Shown one piece after another: positions 50,397-59,393 of a DNA stretch of 64,000 nt. The stretch is from contig CANQNF010000002.1 in assembly GCA_947625125.1 (NCBI GenBank), positions 62,001 through 126,000 on the forward strand. The letters are read 5' to 3'. A program made the position numbers and the translations under genes. This stretch comes from an uncultured Clostridia bacterium. Its GTDB lineage: Bacteria > Bacillota > Clostridia > Oscillospirales > Ruminococcaceae. The first letter of the stretch is position 1; each line of letters opens with the position of its first letter. The notes under the pieces were generated by a model. That model was not told where the DNA came from. It searched no databases and saw only the letters and a program-made list of their open reading frames with translations.

Positions 50397-50891
50397 ATGG
50401 CTAAGGTAATTCTGACCTGCGGCAGGCTCTGCTCCGGAAAGACCACATATTCCGAGAGACTTGCCCGCGAGCTTCCGGCCGTGCACTTTTCAATCGACGA
50501 TTTAACGCTCCTACTTTTGGGACCAATGCCGGGGGACATCCTCGACGAGTATTTTGAAAAGCTTGAGGGGTATTTCTATGAAAAAGCCGCCGAGACCGCC
50601 AAAAACGGCATTAACGCAATTATCGACATAGGTCTGTGGACGGCATCCGAGCGGGAATATGCCAAAAAGTTTTTCCGTGACAGGGGAGTGCAATGCGAAA
50701 TACACTATCTGAAAGTCCCCGACAGGATTTGGAAAGAGCGGATAAAAAAGCGAAACCGCGACGTTTCGGACGGCAAAAGCCGGGCATATTTTGTCGATGA
50801 AAATCTGCTCAAAAAGTTTGAAAGCTTCTTTGAGGAGCCGGCCGAGGGCGAGGTCGAGAGGATAGTTTTGAGTCCCGAGCAAAAATCCTGA
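50397..50891 (+). CDS. P-loop kinase-like ATP-binding protein
   Basis: 164 residues. Walker A in CGRLCSGKTTYS near 8-18 and an SIDDLTLLLLG acidic motif near 33 resemble small nucleotide/antibiotic kinases (AAA_33-type, zeta-toxin-like predicted kinases). The substrate is unknown. It starts one base after the trmL stop, with GGGAGG upstream, so it is co-translated with trmL. No antitoxin partner is visible, making a toxin role unlikely. Confidence 0.7.
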   Translation: MAKVILTCGRLCSGKTTYSERLARELPAVHFSIDDLTLLLLGPMPGDILDEYFEKLEGYFYEKAAETAKNGINAIIDIGLWTASEREYAKKFFRDRGVQCEIHYLKVPDRIWKERIKKRNRDVSDGKSRAYFVDENLLKKFESFFEEPAEGEVERIVLSPEQKS

Positions 50892-50909
50892 AAAATTTGC
50901 GGCAAACAC

Positions 50910-50938
50910 TTGCTATTTTCCGCAGAATTTAGTATAAT
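50910..50938 (+). promoter_or_regulatory. pgk promoter
   Basis: TTGCTA (50910-50915), 17 bases, TATAAT (50933-50938), about 50 bases before pgk. Confidence 0.75.
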
Positions 50939-50987
50939 AGCCTCATAAGGATTTTCCTGAGAAATAATTTGTAAAGGAGTTACAATT

Positions 50988-52208
50988 ATGGCAGAATTAA
51001 AGAAATTTTCGGTTGACGATCTTTCCGTCAAGGGCAAGAAAGTCCTCGTAAGAGTCGACTTCAACGTTCCCCTCAAGGACGGCGTCATCACCAACGACAA
51101 CCGCATCACCGCGGCTCTTCCGACGATCAACAAGCTCGTCTCCGAGGGCGCAAAGGTAGTTTTGTGCTCTCACCTCGGCAAGCCCAAGAACGGCCCCGAG
51201 GACAAGTTCTCCCTCGCTCCCGCAGCCGAGAGACTTGCACAGCTCGTAAACACCAACGTCATCTTCGCCAAGGATGACACGATCGTCGGCGAGAACGCCA
51301 AGAAAGCCGTCGCCAACATGAAAGACGGCGAGATTGTCGTTTTGGAGAATACGAGATTCAGAGGCAACGACGAGACCAAGAACGGCGAGGAGTTCTCCAA
51401 GGAGCTTGCCGCTTTGGTCGACAATGAAGTTTTCGTCATGGACGCTTTCGGCTCAGCTCACCGCGCCCACGCCTCCACCGTCGGCGTCACCAAGTTCGTC
51501 AAGGAGACTGCCGTAGGTTATCTCATGCAGAAAGAGATCAGATACCTCGGCAATGCCGTAGAGAACCCTGTCAGACCGTTTGTCGCCATCTTAGGCGGCG
51601 CCAAGGTTGCAGACAAACTCAACGTCATCTCCAACCTGCTTGAAAAGTGCGACACGCTTATCATCGGCGGCGGCATGGCCTACACATTCTTAAAGGCCAA
51701 GGGCTGCGAGATCGGCCGGTCGCTCGTCGACGACGAGAAGCTCGACTATTGCAAGGAGATGCTCGCCAAGGCCGAAAAGCTCGGCAAGAAGATACTCCTC
51801 CCTGTCGACACTGTTGTCGCAAAATCTTTCCCCGACCCGATCGACGGACCTATTGAGGTCTCCACCGTTGCCGCCGACGCCATTCCCGCCGACATGATGG
51901 GCCTTGACATCGGTGCAAAGACCGTTGACATCTTCGCCAAGGAAATCGCGACCGCCAAGACCGTCGTCTGGAACGGTCCTATGGGCGTGTTTGAGAATCC
52001 CGTCCTCGCCAAGGGCACTTTGGCCGTTGCTCAGGCTCTTGCAGACGCCGACGCTACCACCGTTATCGGCGGCGGAGATTCCGCGGCTGCCGTCATCAAC
52101 TTAGGCTTCGCCGACAAGATGACCCACATCTCCACCGGCGGCGGCGCCTCCCTTGAGTATCTCGAGGGCAAGGGACTTCCCGGCGTAGACGCCATCGCTG
52201 ACAAGTAA
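50988..52208 (+). CDS. pgk: Phosphoglycerate kinase
   Basis: 406 residues. [14 protein letters not shown] near 22, LCSHLGKPK near 60, GGAKVADKL near 205 and GGGDSAAAV near 365 are the canonical Pgk motifs. Makes ATP from 1,3-bisphosphoglycerate. Strong ribosome binding site AAAGGAG. Followed by tpiA and gpmI in a lower-glycolysis cluster; gap is not in the window. Confidence 0.98.
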   Translation: MAELKKFSVDDLSVKGKKVLVRVDFNVPLKDGVITNDNRITAALPTINKLVSEGAKVVLCSHLGKPKNGPEDKFSLAPAAERLAQLVNTNVIFAKDDTIVGENAKKAVANMKDGEIVVLENTRFRGNDETKNGEEFSKELAALVDNEVFVMDAFGSAHRAHASTVGVTKFVKETAVGYLMQKEIRYLGNAVENPVRPFVAILGGAKVADKLNVISNLLEKCDTLIIGGGMAYTFLKAKGCEIGRSLVDDEKLDYCKEMLAKAEKLGKKILLPVDTVVAKSFPDPIDGPIEVSTVAADAIPADMMGLDIGAKTVDIFAKEIATAKTVVWNGPMGVFENPVLAKGTLAVAQALADADATTVIGGGDSAAAVINLGFADKMTHISTGGGASLEYLEGKGLPGVDAIADK

Positions 52209-52278
52209 ATTCATTCGGAGCAGATAGGGCGGCGCTCTTTCTGCTCCTAAAATTTGAAAATTTTGTTAGGAGTTTATT

Positions 52279-53046
52279 ATGAACAAGAATCTTAGAAAGG
52301 CAATCATTGCCGGAAACTGGAAGATGAATAAGACCCGTCCCGAGGCCAAGGAGCTTATCGAGGCCATCAAGCCGCTTGCCGCAAACGCAGGCTGCGAGGT
52401 CGTAGTATGCGTTCCGTTCACCAACCTTGAGACCGCGGTTGAGGCCGTCAAGGGCACGAATATCCACGTCGGCGCACAGAACTGCCACTTTGAAAAATCG
52501 GGCGCGTTCACCGGCGAAATTTCGGCCGATATGCTCAAGGAGGTCGGCGTCGAGTATGTTGTTTTGGGACATTCCGAGCGCCGCCAATACTTCGGCGAGA
52601 CCGACGAGACCGTAAACAAGCGCTTAAAGGCGGCTTTGGCGGCCGAACTCAAGCCGATAGTCTGCATAGGCGAGCTTCTTTGGGAGCGCGAGTGCGGCAT
52701 TACCGAGGAAGTCTTGGGCAAACAGTGCAAGCTCGATTTCTACGGCCTCACCGCCGATGAAATGAAAAAGTGCGTCATCGCCTACGAGCCCGTTTGGGCC
52801 ATCGGCACCGGCAAGACCGCGACTGCCGACCAGGCCGAGGAAGCCTGCGCATACATCCGCTCGGTCATCGCCAAGATGTTTGACAGCGCAACAGCAGACG
52901 CAGTCACTGTACAGTACGGCGGTTCGATGAACGCCAAAAACGCCGCAGAACTTCTTTCCAAGGTAAACGTCGACGGCGGTCTTATCGGCGGAGCGTCCCT
53001 CAAGGCTCCCGACTTTGGTGAGATAATCAAGGCGGCATCCGTCTGA
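52279..53046 (+). CDS. tpiA: Triose-phosphate isomerase
   Basis: 255 residues. AGNWKMNKT near 11, catalytic His in GHSERR near 97, catalytic Glu in AYEPVWAIGTGKTA near 168 and GGSMNAKNA near 214. Start preceded by TTAGGAG. Lies between pgk and gpmI; a TGTAAAG/CTTTACA palindrome begins at its stop. Confidence 0.98.
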   Translation: MNKNLRKAIIAGNWKMNKTRPEAKELIEAIKPLAANAGCEVVVCVPFTNLETAVEAVKGTNIHVGAQNCHFEKSGAFTGEISADMLKEVGVEYVVLGHSERRQYFGETDETVNKRLKAALAAELKPIVCIGELLWERECGITEEVLGKQCKLDFYGLTADEMKKCVIAYEPVWAIGTGKTATADQAEEACAYIRSVIAKMFDSATADAVTVQYGGSMNAKNAAELLSKVNVDGGLIGGASLKAPDFGEIIKAASV

Positions 53047-53146
53047 TGTAAAGCCATTTAACTTTACAGATTTTGCAGCATGATCATGCCGACAAGCCCC
53101 TATAATTCGGCATATCATGCATCCTGTAAAGCTTTTATACTTCACA
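53047..53146 (+). promoter_or_regulatory. Two TGTAAAG palindromes between tpiA and gpmI
   Basis: TGTAAAG (53047-53053), 8 bases, CTTTACA (53062-53068), and TGTAAAG (53125-53131), 8 bases, CTTCACA (53140-53146). An identical-spacing site lies at 28147-28168. They could be operators or small hairpins; the function is unknown. Confidence 0.4.
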
Positions 53147-53168
53147 CGATATGAAAGGAAAAGTCACA

Positions 53169-54734
53169 ATGAAACCTTTACTTTTAGTTGTAATGGACGG
53201 CGTGGGCTTCTCCAAGACCGGGCTCGGCGACGCCGTCACGCTCGCCAACACTCCTGTTTTGGATAAGCTTTTAAAGGAGCGCCCGAATACCCGCCTCAAG
53301 GCTCACGGCAGCGCTGTAGGCCTGCCCACCGACGACGACATGGGCAACTCCGAAGTCGGACACAACGCCCTCGGCTGCGGTCAAATCTACTCCCAGGGCG
53401 CAAAGCTTGTCAACGAGTCCATCGAGAGCGGCAAGATGTTTGCCTCCGAAACATGGCTTAAACTCGTTGACAACTGCAAGGCCAACAGCTCTGCAATGCA
53501 TTTTATCGGCCTTTTGTCGGACGGCAACGTCCACTCTAACATCAGCCATCTTAAGCAGATGATAATCAAGGCCAAGGAAATGGGCGTTAAAAAAGTCCGC
53601 TGCCATATTCTCCTTGACGGTCGCGACGTTCCCGCGACATCCGCTCTCACCTACGTCGACGACCTTGAAAATCTTCTTGCTTCATTAAACGACGGCAGCT
53701 TTGACGGAAAAATCGCTTCCGGCGGCGGAAGAATGAAAGTAACTATGGACAGATACCAGGCCGACTGGAACATGGTTAAGCTCGGCTGGGACACTCACGT
53801 TCACGGTATCGGCCGTCAGTTTGAAACCGCCAAAGACGCCATCGAGACCTACAGAAAAGAGCTCGACGTCATCGACCAGGATCTCCCGGCATTCGTCATC
53901 GCCAAAAACGGCGAGCCTGTCGGAAAGATCGCCGACGGCGACAGCGTCATCCTCTATAACTTCAGAGGCGACCGCGCCATCGAGCTTTCAATGGCTTTTG
54001 ATCAGCCCGATTTCGACAAGTTCGACAGGGGAGTTATGCCGAAAGTCATCTACGCCGGCATGCTCCAGTACGACGGCGATTTAAAACTTCCCGAGAATTA
54101 TCTTGTCGCGCCTCCCGAAATCAAAAACACCCTTTCTGAGCTTTTAGTCGCTCACGGTCTTAGGCAGTACGCGGTCTCCGAGACCCAGAAATACGGTCAT
54201 GTCACCTATTTCTGGAACGGCAATCGCTCCGGAAAATTCTCCGAAGAGCTTGAGACATATAAGGAGATACCCTCCGACAATGTCAGCTTCGACGAGCGCC
54301 CGTGGATGAAATCTGCCGAGATAACCGACGACGTTATAGCAGCTCTTGAGAGCGGCAAGTACGACTTCATCCGCTGCAACTTCCCGAACGGCGACATGGT
54401 CGGCCACACGGGAAATCTCGACGCTACGATAACCGGCGTCGAGGCAGTCGACCTCGGACTTGCGAGGATACTCAAGGTCGCCGATACTGTCGGTGCAACG
54501 GTCCTTATAACCGCCGACCACGGCAACGCCGACGAGATGCTCGAAAAGAACAAAAAGGGAGTCATCCAGGTGAGGACTGCCCACTCCCTCAACCCCGTTC
54601 CGTTCATCATCTACGACAACGACGTCGACTACAAAATCAAGCCCGGCAGCTACGGTCTTGCAAACGTCGCCCCCACCGTCGCCAAGATACTTGGTCTTGA
54701 GGCGCCGGATTGCTGGGAAGACAGCATGATCTGA
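53169..54734 (+). CDS. gpmI: 2,3-bisphosphoglycerate-independent phosphoglycerate mutase
   Basis: About 521 residues, alkaline-phosphatase superfamily. VMDGVGFSKTGLGDAV at the start supplies metal Asp, GNSEVGHNALG near 63 has the catalytic Ser, LLDGRDVPA near 150, NFRGDRAIELS near 265, and the metal-binding HTGNLDATI and TADHGNADEM regions are intact. The ATG at 53169 has AAAGGA upstream, preferred over an in-frame ATG at 53151. Confidence 0.96.
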   Translation: MKPLLLVVMDGVGFSKTGLGDAVTLANTPVLDKLLKERPNTRLKAHGSAVGLPTDDDMGNSEVGHNALGCGQIYSQGAKLVNESIESGKMFASETWLKLVDNCKANSSAMHFIGLLSDGNVHSNISHLKQMIIKAKEMGVKKVRCHILLDGRDVPATSALTYVDDLENLLASLNDGSFDGKIASGGGRMKVTMDRYQADWNMVKLGWDTHVHGIGRQFETAKDAIETYRKELDVIDQDLPAFVIAKNGEPVGKIADGDSVILYNFRGDRAIELSMAFDQPDFDKFDRGVMPKVIYAGMLQYDGDLKLPENYLVAPPEIKNTLSELLVAHGLRQYAVSETQKYGHVTYFWNGNRSGKFSEELETYKEIPSDNVSFDERPWMKSAEITDDVIAALESGKYDFIRCNFPNGDMVGHTGNLDATITGVEAVDLGLARILKVADTVGATVLITADHGNADEMLEKNKKGVIQVRTAHSLNPVPFIIYDNDVDYKIKPGSYGLANVAPTVAKILGLEAPDCWEDSMI

Positions 54735-54744
54735 TAAAAAAATT

Positions 54745-54776
54745 CCGCCGGGGACTTTAAAGCCTCCGGCGGTTTT
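54745..54776. terminator. Terminator between convergent gpmI and htrA
   Basis: CCGCCGG (54745-54751) pairs with CCGGCGG (54766-54772), followed by TTTT and preceded by AAAAAAA. Confidence 0.85.
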
Positions 54777-54795
54777 GTATTTTGATTTTTTGTCA

Positions 54796-56079
54796 TCACA
54801 TCGGCGAACCCGAACCGAATCCCGGCCACATGTAGTAGGGGTATTCGTCCTGCTCATCCTCGGTCTCGTCGTCATCCGGTTCCGAAAGCGCGGACTGCTT
54901 TCTTACCTTGACGGTCACTTCAAGCTCCAGCGTTTCTCCCTGACGTGTGACGGTCAGCGTAAGCTTGTCGCCGTCCTTGCATTTCAGGACTTTTGAGGTC
55001 AGGTCGCTGTTTTCCTCAATTTTTTCGCCGTTTACAGCCGTGATAATATCGTCGGCCTTAAGTCCGGCTTTTTCGGCAGGGGAGTCCTCCTCTACGCTCT
55101 GGACTACCACGCCCGAGAGCCCGAAGCGCTGATACTCGCTGCCGAGGGTCGATATAGTCACGCCTATATAGGGCTTTTCGACTGTCCCGTCGGTGATTAT
55201 CCCGGTGATTATATCCTTGACGCTGTCTATCGGGATTGCGAAGCCGATGTTATCAATTGACGCTTCGCCCATCGAGCTGCTTGAAAGCTTAGCGTTTGTA
55301 ACTCCCACGACCTCGCCGTACATATTAAACAGCGGTCCTCCGGAGTTTCCGGCATTGATGGCGCAGTCTGTCTGGATAAGATTCATAGATTTGCCCTCGA
55401 TGGTAACGCTTCTGTCAAGAGCGCTGATAATTCCGCTTGTTAAAGAAAACGTCAGCTCTCCCAAGGGGTTGCCTATTGCACAGACGTAATCGCCGACCAC
55501 GGATTCCTCCGAGCTTCCGAGCACCACCGGCGTAAGTCCGTCGGCGTCGATTTTTATGACGGCGATGTCGTTCTCTTCATCATATCCGACGATTTTTGCA
55601 GGATAGCTCTTGCCGTCGTATGTCGTGACCTCGACCGAGTTTGCGCTGTCGATGACGTGGAAGTTGGTGACGATATAGCCGTCATCGGTGAGTATGAATC
55701 CCGAGCCGGAGGCAGGAGAAGTCGTGCGGTAGCCGAAGAAATTAGTGTTCACGGTTGTCGTGATACCGACGGTCGAGCCTACGTTTTTGGCATATACTTC
55801 GGCCGGGGTAAGCTCTTTTCCGCCGTCAACATAAGAAACGTTCAGTGCGGGAGCCTCTCTCGTGCTCTCAAACACCGTCGCCAGACCACCATCGCTGATT
55901 TTAGCGGCTTTGGTCAGGGCGAACGTCCCGCCTGCGCCGATAGCTCCTCCTAAAAGCGAGCAGCAAAGCGCGAGGGCCACGAATTTCCCGGCGCCCGATT
56001 TTTTGGGCTTAGAGGGCTCATATCCCTGCTGATAGGGGTTGTTTCCGCAATTTTGGTAATTCTGATAATTTTCGTACAT
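54796..56079 (-). CDS. htrA: HtrA/DegP-like serine protease with PDZ domain
   Basis: About 427 residues. A Tyr/Asn/Gln-rich cytosolic N-terminus (YENYQNYQNCG), one transmembrane helix (about 33-58), then the S1C protease with His in VTNFHVIDS, Asp in NDIAVIKID and Ser in AGNSGGPLF, followed by one PDZ domain (GVVVQSVEEDSPAEKAGLKADD) and an acidic C-terminus. Surface quality-control protease. The ATG at 56079 has AAAGGAG eight bases upstream. In contrast to the FHA-linked protease at 13.6-15.0 kb, this is the standard build. Confidence 0.94.
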   Translation of the reverse strand: MYENYQNYQNCGNNPYQQGYEPSKPKKSGAGKFVALALCCSLLGGAIGAGGTFALTKAAKISDGGLATVFESTREAPALNVSYVDGGKELTPAEVYAKNVGSTVGITTTVNTNFFGYRTTSPASGSGFILTDDGYIVTNFHVIDSANSVEVTTYDGKSYPAKIVGYDEENDIAVIKIDADGLTPVVLGSSEESVVGDYVCAIGNPLGELTFSLTSGIISALDRSVTIEGKSMNLIQTDCAINAGNSGGPLFNMYGEVVGVTNAKLSSSSMGEASIDNIGFAIPIDSVKDIITGIITDGTVEKPYIGVTISTLGSEYQRFGLSGVVVQSVEEDSPAEKAGLKADDIITAVNGEKIEENSDLTSKVLKCKDGDKLTLTVTRQGETLELEVTVKVRKQSALSEPDDDETEDEQDEYPYYMWPGFGSGSPM

Positions 56080-56298
56080 AATATACACTCCTTTATTCTT
56101 AAGCAGTTTCCCTGCTCTTGTTTACATATATATTGTAACAGCAAAAAATTAAAACCGTTTTAAATAAATGTGAAAAATTCTGAAAAGTAAAAGACGGTTT
56201 TATGCAGTTATCTTTCTCAAAACCGCCATAAATTTTCTATCAGCTGCACGATATGTTATTTTCATCGATTCGGCTGCTTATTATCTGAGGTGAATTCT

Positions 56299-56865
56299 AT
56301 GAAACATAACATCAAAAATCTGACATTATCCGCAATGTTTCTTGCCATCGGTCTTGTGCTCCCGTTTTTGACGGGACAGGTCCCCAAAATAGGAAGCATG
56401 CTTCTTCCTATGCACATTCCCATATTCTTATGCGGTCTGATTTGCGGCTGGCAGTACGGAGCCGCAGTCGGGCTTATAACCCCGATCCTGCGCTCATTTA
56501 TCTTCGGCATGCCTCCTCTTTACCCTAACGCCGTCGCGATGGCTATGGAGCTTCTGACCTACGGCCTCGTCATCGGCCTTATGTATTCAAGGTCCCGCTG
56601 GCAGTGCGTAATATCGCTTTATCGGTCGCTTCTTGTCGCGATGATAGCCGGCAGGGCAGTCTGGGGCGTGACGGAAATAATAATTCTCGGCATAGGCGGC
56701 GAAGCGTTTACATGGGAAGCCTTTATTGCGGGAGCGTTTTTAAACGCCATTCCCGGAATAATCATCCAGCTGATACTCATTCCGATGATAATGGTCGCCT
56801 TAAACCGCACCGGCCTTGTGAGGTTCAGGAAAAAGGAATCGCCCCGTGCAGAAACTGCAAAATAA
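56299..56865 (+). CDS. ECF transporter S component (substrate unknown)
   Basis: About 188 residues with five to six transmembrane helices. LTLSAMFLAIGLVLPFLTGQ and MLLPMHIPIFLCGLICGWQYGAAVGL are typical of vitamin-type S components; a LPMHIPxxLxG motif is common among several. No riboswitch is recognisable upstream and no transported vitamin pathway gene is adjacent, so the substrate cannot be named. The ATG at 56299 follows GAGGTG; the GTG at 56290 fits less well. Confidence 0.8.
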   Translation: MKHNIKNLTLSAMFLAIGLVLPFLTGQVPKIGSMLLPMHIPIFLCGLICGWQYGAAVGLITPILRSFIFGMPPLYPNAVAMAMELLTYGLVIGLMYSRSRWQCVISLYRSLLVAMIAGRAVWGVTEIIILGIGGEAFTWEAFIAGAFLNAIPGIIIQLILIPMIMVALNRTGLVRFRKKESPRAETAK

Positions 56866-56921
56866 AAAATAAAGCAGGAGGAATGGTAGCCCCTAATAAA
56901 ACAACTTTTTAATTGTTTTCC

Positions 56922-56953
56922 GAACCGATGTATCATTGCATCGGTTCATTTTT
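56922..56953 (+). terminator. Terminator after the ECF S component
   Basis: GAACCGATG (56922-56930) pairs with CATCGGTTC (56939-56947), followed by ATTTTT. Confidence 0.8.
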
Positions 56954-56954
56954 G

Positions 56955-57690
56955 TGTATCGAACCCCCCGGCTTGGCCGGGGGTTCAAAAGAGCTTACAG
57001 CTATAAGTCTTGCAAATAAAACTCCTTTTGACTATACTAAGATTGCGGCTGCAACTGCAATAGAAGTCAAAAGGAGGCCATTACAACGTGAATGACATAC
57101 ACAGTTTATCACATTCAAAGTGAAATTGCAAGTATCACATAGTATTTGCGCCAAAGTACCGTAGAAAGTTGTTTTACGGTACCAAAAGGTTGGAAATAGG
57201 ACAGATGCTGAGGCAGCTATAAAATTGGTATGGAGTAAATTTGTCAGAGGCAGAAGCATGTCCTGACCATATACATATCCTTGTGGAGATACCGCCAAAG
57301 CACGCGGTTTCTTCGTTCATGGGGTACCTGAAAGGAAAGAGCAGCATCATGATCTACAACAAGTGGGGAGATATGAAATATAAGTATCGGAATCATTCAT
57401 TTTGGTGCAGAGAGTACTATGCGGATACGGTAGGCAGGAATGAAAAAGCGATAAAGGAGTACATAAAAAATCAGTTAGAGGAAGATTACACGATGGATCA
57501 GATCACGTTCAAAGAGTTTACTGACCCGTTTACGGGTAGCAAGAATAAGTAGGCAAAAAAGACAGCCGCTTAAGCGGCTGCCCGAGATAGTAATGCGATG
57601 TCAAACTTTCAGAGCCCCCTTACGGGGGCGAGCCAGTAATAACCCCTTTTAGGGGTAATGCAAACCACCACTTCAGTGGTGGTTTTGATT
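56955..57690 (+). mobile_element. IS200/IS605-family element, decayed
   Basis: The left subterminal hairpin GAACCCCC.../GGGGGTTC (56961-56986, one bulged C) and the right-end hairpin AACCACCAC/GTGGTGGTT (57663-57684) bracket a tnpA pseudogene. CTCCTTTTGACT (57022-57033) is perfectly complementary to AGTCAAAAGGAG (57065-57076), which contains the tnpA Shine-Dalgarno; this matches the known IS200 translation-repressing hairpin. No tnpB accessory gene. The exact ends are estimated. Confidence 0.82.
57088..57552 (+). pseudogene. tnpA: IS200-type tnpA transposase with two in-frame stops
   Basis: A single frame from GTG 57088 reads as a nearly complete Y1 (HUH) transposase: NCKYHIVFAPKYRRK, EAEACPDHIHILVEIPPK (the HUH region), FMGYLKGKSSIMIYN, FWCREYYADTVGRNEKAI. 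It is broken by TGA at 57121 (where relatives have Trp in KWNCKYH) and TAA at 57220. The intact part starts at about 57241. The catalytic Tyr region YYADTVGRN survives. Since TGA ends many genes here, this is inactivation and not recoding. Only two nonsense changes suggest recent decay. Confidence 0.85.
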
Positions 57691-57697
57691 TATGTAA

Positions 57698-58513
57698 TTA
57701 TCTTTTCTTGAACGTCTTTCCCCGCCTACTCGCCCTATTCTTTAAAATCGTTGACTTATCCAAAATGTTGATCAGCGTTACAAACTCCTCTTTTGACAGC
57801 TTGTTATAATCAATATTTAAACCTGAAAGCCATAATTTTGCGCTTTTCTCTTCCTGACTGCCCTCAAAGCTAAGAGCCTCTTCAACGTTCGCCTGCATAT
57901 TCGCCACGGTCGAATCAACATCAGCAGTAGTGGTATCGGACTTATGCGTTTCCCTTACATCTTTGAGAATCGCTTTCAAATCGTCGTAAATGATATGAGC
58001 AAAGTATTCGGTTTCGTCAATCTGCCCGACTTCCAATGAGCGAGTATAAACATCTTCGCCATCTGCCTGTTCAATTGCTTTCTTTCTTGCAACTTCAAGC
58101 ATAGCGTTCACATCTTTTATCTGCATATCGACGATTCTGTCAACATAAATTTCGCTGTCAACAAGCAGCTGTCTGAAATTTTCATGACAAAGAATCTCAC
58201 AAATTAGCCTGTTATTCAACTTGTCACTTTTCAAAACATCTATCGCCGTATCACTCAAATGCAGCTCGTCAAGAGTTGTGTTTGGGTGATTTTTTGTTTC
58301 TGTCAGACCGAGGAGGTAGTCAGTAGATACTCCATAAAACGCCGCAAGCGTGACGATTGCATACGGGCTGATGTCCTTGAAATCATCGGTTTCATATTTG
58401 CCGAGGGCAGATTTTGAAAGACCTGTTTGCTCTGCCAATTCTTCCAAAGTCAAGTGCTTCTGCATTACTCTTAAATCTTTTAATCTTTCGGGAATTGTAG
58501 GTTTTGCGTACAT
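57698..58513 (-). CDS. XRE-family transcriptional regulator
   Basis: About 271 residues. The N-terminal HTH (RLKDLRVMQKHLTLEELAEQTGLSKSALGKYETDD, about 10-45) is followed by YGVSTDYLLGLTETKNHPN, typical of phage and conjugative-element repressors. The long C-terminal part is helical and acidic with no known domain. The ATG at 58513 has GAGGTG seven bases upstream. Upstream lie two TTTCCA-N6-TGGAMA operators, one over its own promoter, so autorepression is likely. Confidence 0.88.
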   Translation of the reverse strand: MYAKPTIPERLKDLRVMQKHLTLEELAEQTGLSKSALGKYETDDFKDISPYAIVTLAAFYGVSTDYLLGLTETKNHPNTTLDELHLSDTAIDVLKSDKLNNRLICEILCHENFRQLLVDSEIYVDRIVDMQIKDVNAMLEVARKKAIEQADGEDVYTRSLEVGQIDETEYFAHIIYDDLKAILKDVRETHKSDTTTADVDSTVANMQANVEEALSFEGSQEEKSAKLWLSGLNIDYNKLSKEEFVTLINILDKSTILKNRASRRGKTFKKR

Positions 58514-58550
58514 AATAATCACCTCAATCCCAGTATAGCACAAAAATATG

Positions 58551-58607
58551 AATTTCCAAGAGCGTGGAAATTTTCGATTTTCGAGCTAATTTCCATCCTT
58601 ATGGACA
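58551..58607. promoter_or_regulatory. Twin operator upstream of the XRE regulator
   Basis: AATTTCCA (58551-58558)/TGGAAATT (58565-58572) is a perfect dyad with a six-base gap. A second site TTTCCA-N6-TGGACA lies at 58590-58607, centre 37 bases away. On the - strand TTGGAA, 16 bases, TATACT overlaps the first site and is the likely promoter of the regulator. Confidence 0.65.
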
Positions 58608-58609
58608 TA

Positions 58610-59090
58610 CGGGAAAAGGGGCGATTTTTCGTTATACTATATTTGTCAGTAGACGAGCACCTTGAAAATTGAATGACCGCGAGAAAGGGATATGCCCATC
58701 GGTGAAGTTTGCGACGAAAGTCTTAACGACAGAGCAAACCAAGGCGGGCGGCAACGTCAGTGTAGCGAAAACATGGCAGGAACGGCTTTCAGGGAAGCGG
58801 CAAAAACAGAGCAATCGCAAAAGGGCGAATTGTTTCACAATTTAATGCGGATAACTATATCAAACCGCGTGACGCTGTACGGTGAACTGTATTTGTTAAA
58901 TAGTGTGACTTTTCACATAATAGCGAAAAATCACGTCAAACAGCGAAATCTACCATGCCAAGTTTGAACAGGTATACGCGTCAAGGAAACTGAAAAGATA
59001 ATCAAAAACGGATAATTACGCCTGACAGATATACACGTTCTCATAAACGCGAACGTCGTACACGGTCAAGCGAATACAAAATTTGGAGGT
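58610..59090. other. Intergenic region of the mobile segment without a convincing gene
   Basis: 480 bases. It includes a possible + strand -10 (TATACT near 58636) and short open frames without ribosome binding sites or family likeness. Possibly a leader or regulatory RNA region of the element; nothing definite is seen. Confidence 0.3.
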
Positions 59091-59093
59091 AAA

Positions 59094-59393
59094 ATGAACA
59101 TTAGAAATGAAATTAAATCTTATATCGTCCGTGAGGGATTAACAATGTCGGAGGTTGTGGAAAAGTTGGTCGAAGAACACGGCTGGAATGAAAGCTGCTT
59201 TTGTTCCCGCGCGCACTTCGCATCCGTGTCGAATTGGATGCTCGTGCTTGCGGACAAAAGCCCGCGTTCATCGCGCAGCGTCCCAAACTTTTCGGGTAAA
59301 CTCCAACGAGGGAGTTTGAGATATAGCGAAGCAAAGGAATTGGCAGACGTCCTCGGATATGAACTGGTATGGCAGAAAAGGGGCAAGCGATGA
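59094..59393 (+). CDS. Small conserved mobile-element protein with a palindromic in-frame insert
   Basis: 99 residues. The ends (MNIRNEIKSYIVREGLTMSEVVEKLVEEHGW; SVPNFSGKLQRGSLRYSEAKELADVLGYELVWQ) match a family of about 70-residue proteins common on Bacillota mobile elements and often mislabelled as flavin oxidoreductases; it looks like a small DNA-binding protein. Between them sit about 27 extra residues (SCFCSRAHF to KSPRSSR). The DNA for this insert, 59197-59261, forms one long hairpin. Starts with TTTGGAGG upstream and overlaps the recombinase start (ATGA). Confidence 0.65.
   Translation: MNIRNEIKSYIVREGLTMSEVVEKLVEEHGWNESCFCSRAHFASVSNWMLVLADKSPRSSRSVPNFSGKLQRGSLRYSEAKELADVLGYELVWQKRGKR

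Noticed and set aside
50397-50891. P-loop protein as a zeta-type toxin
   Set aside because: No antitoxin partner; the gene is translationally linked to trmL in a housekeeping context.
57121-57123. In-frame TGA in tnpA read as tryptophan or selenocysteine
   Set aside because: Many intact genes in the window end in TGA, a second in-frame stop (TAA) is present, and no SECIS-like context is seen.
58692-58967. 91-codon open frame between the XRE regulator and the small conserved gene
   Set aside because: No ribosome binding site, unusual composition (Arg/Gln/Asn-rich) and no family likeness.
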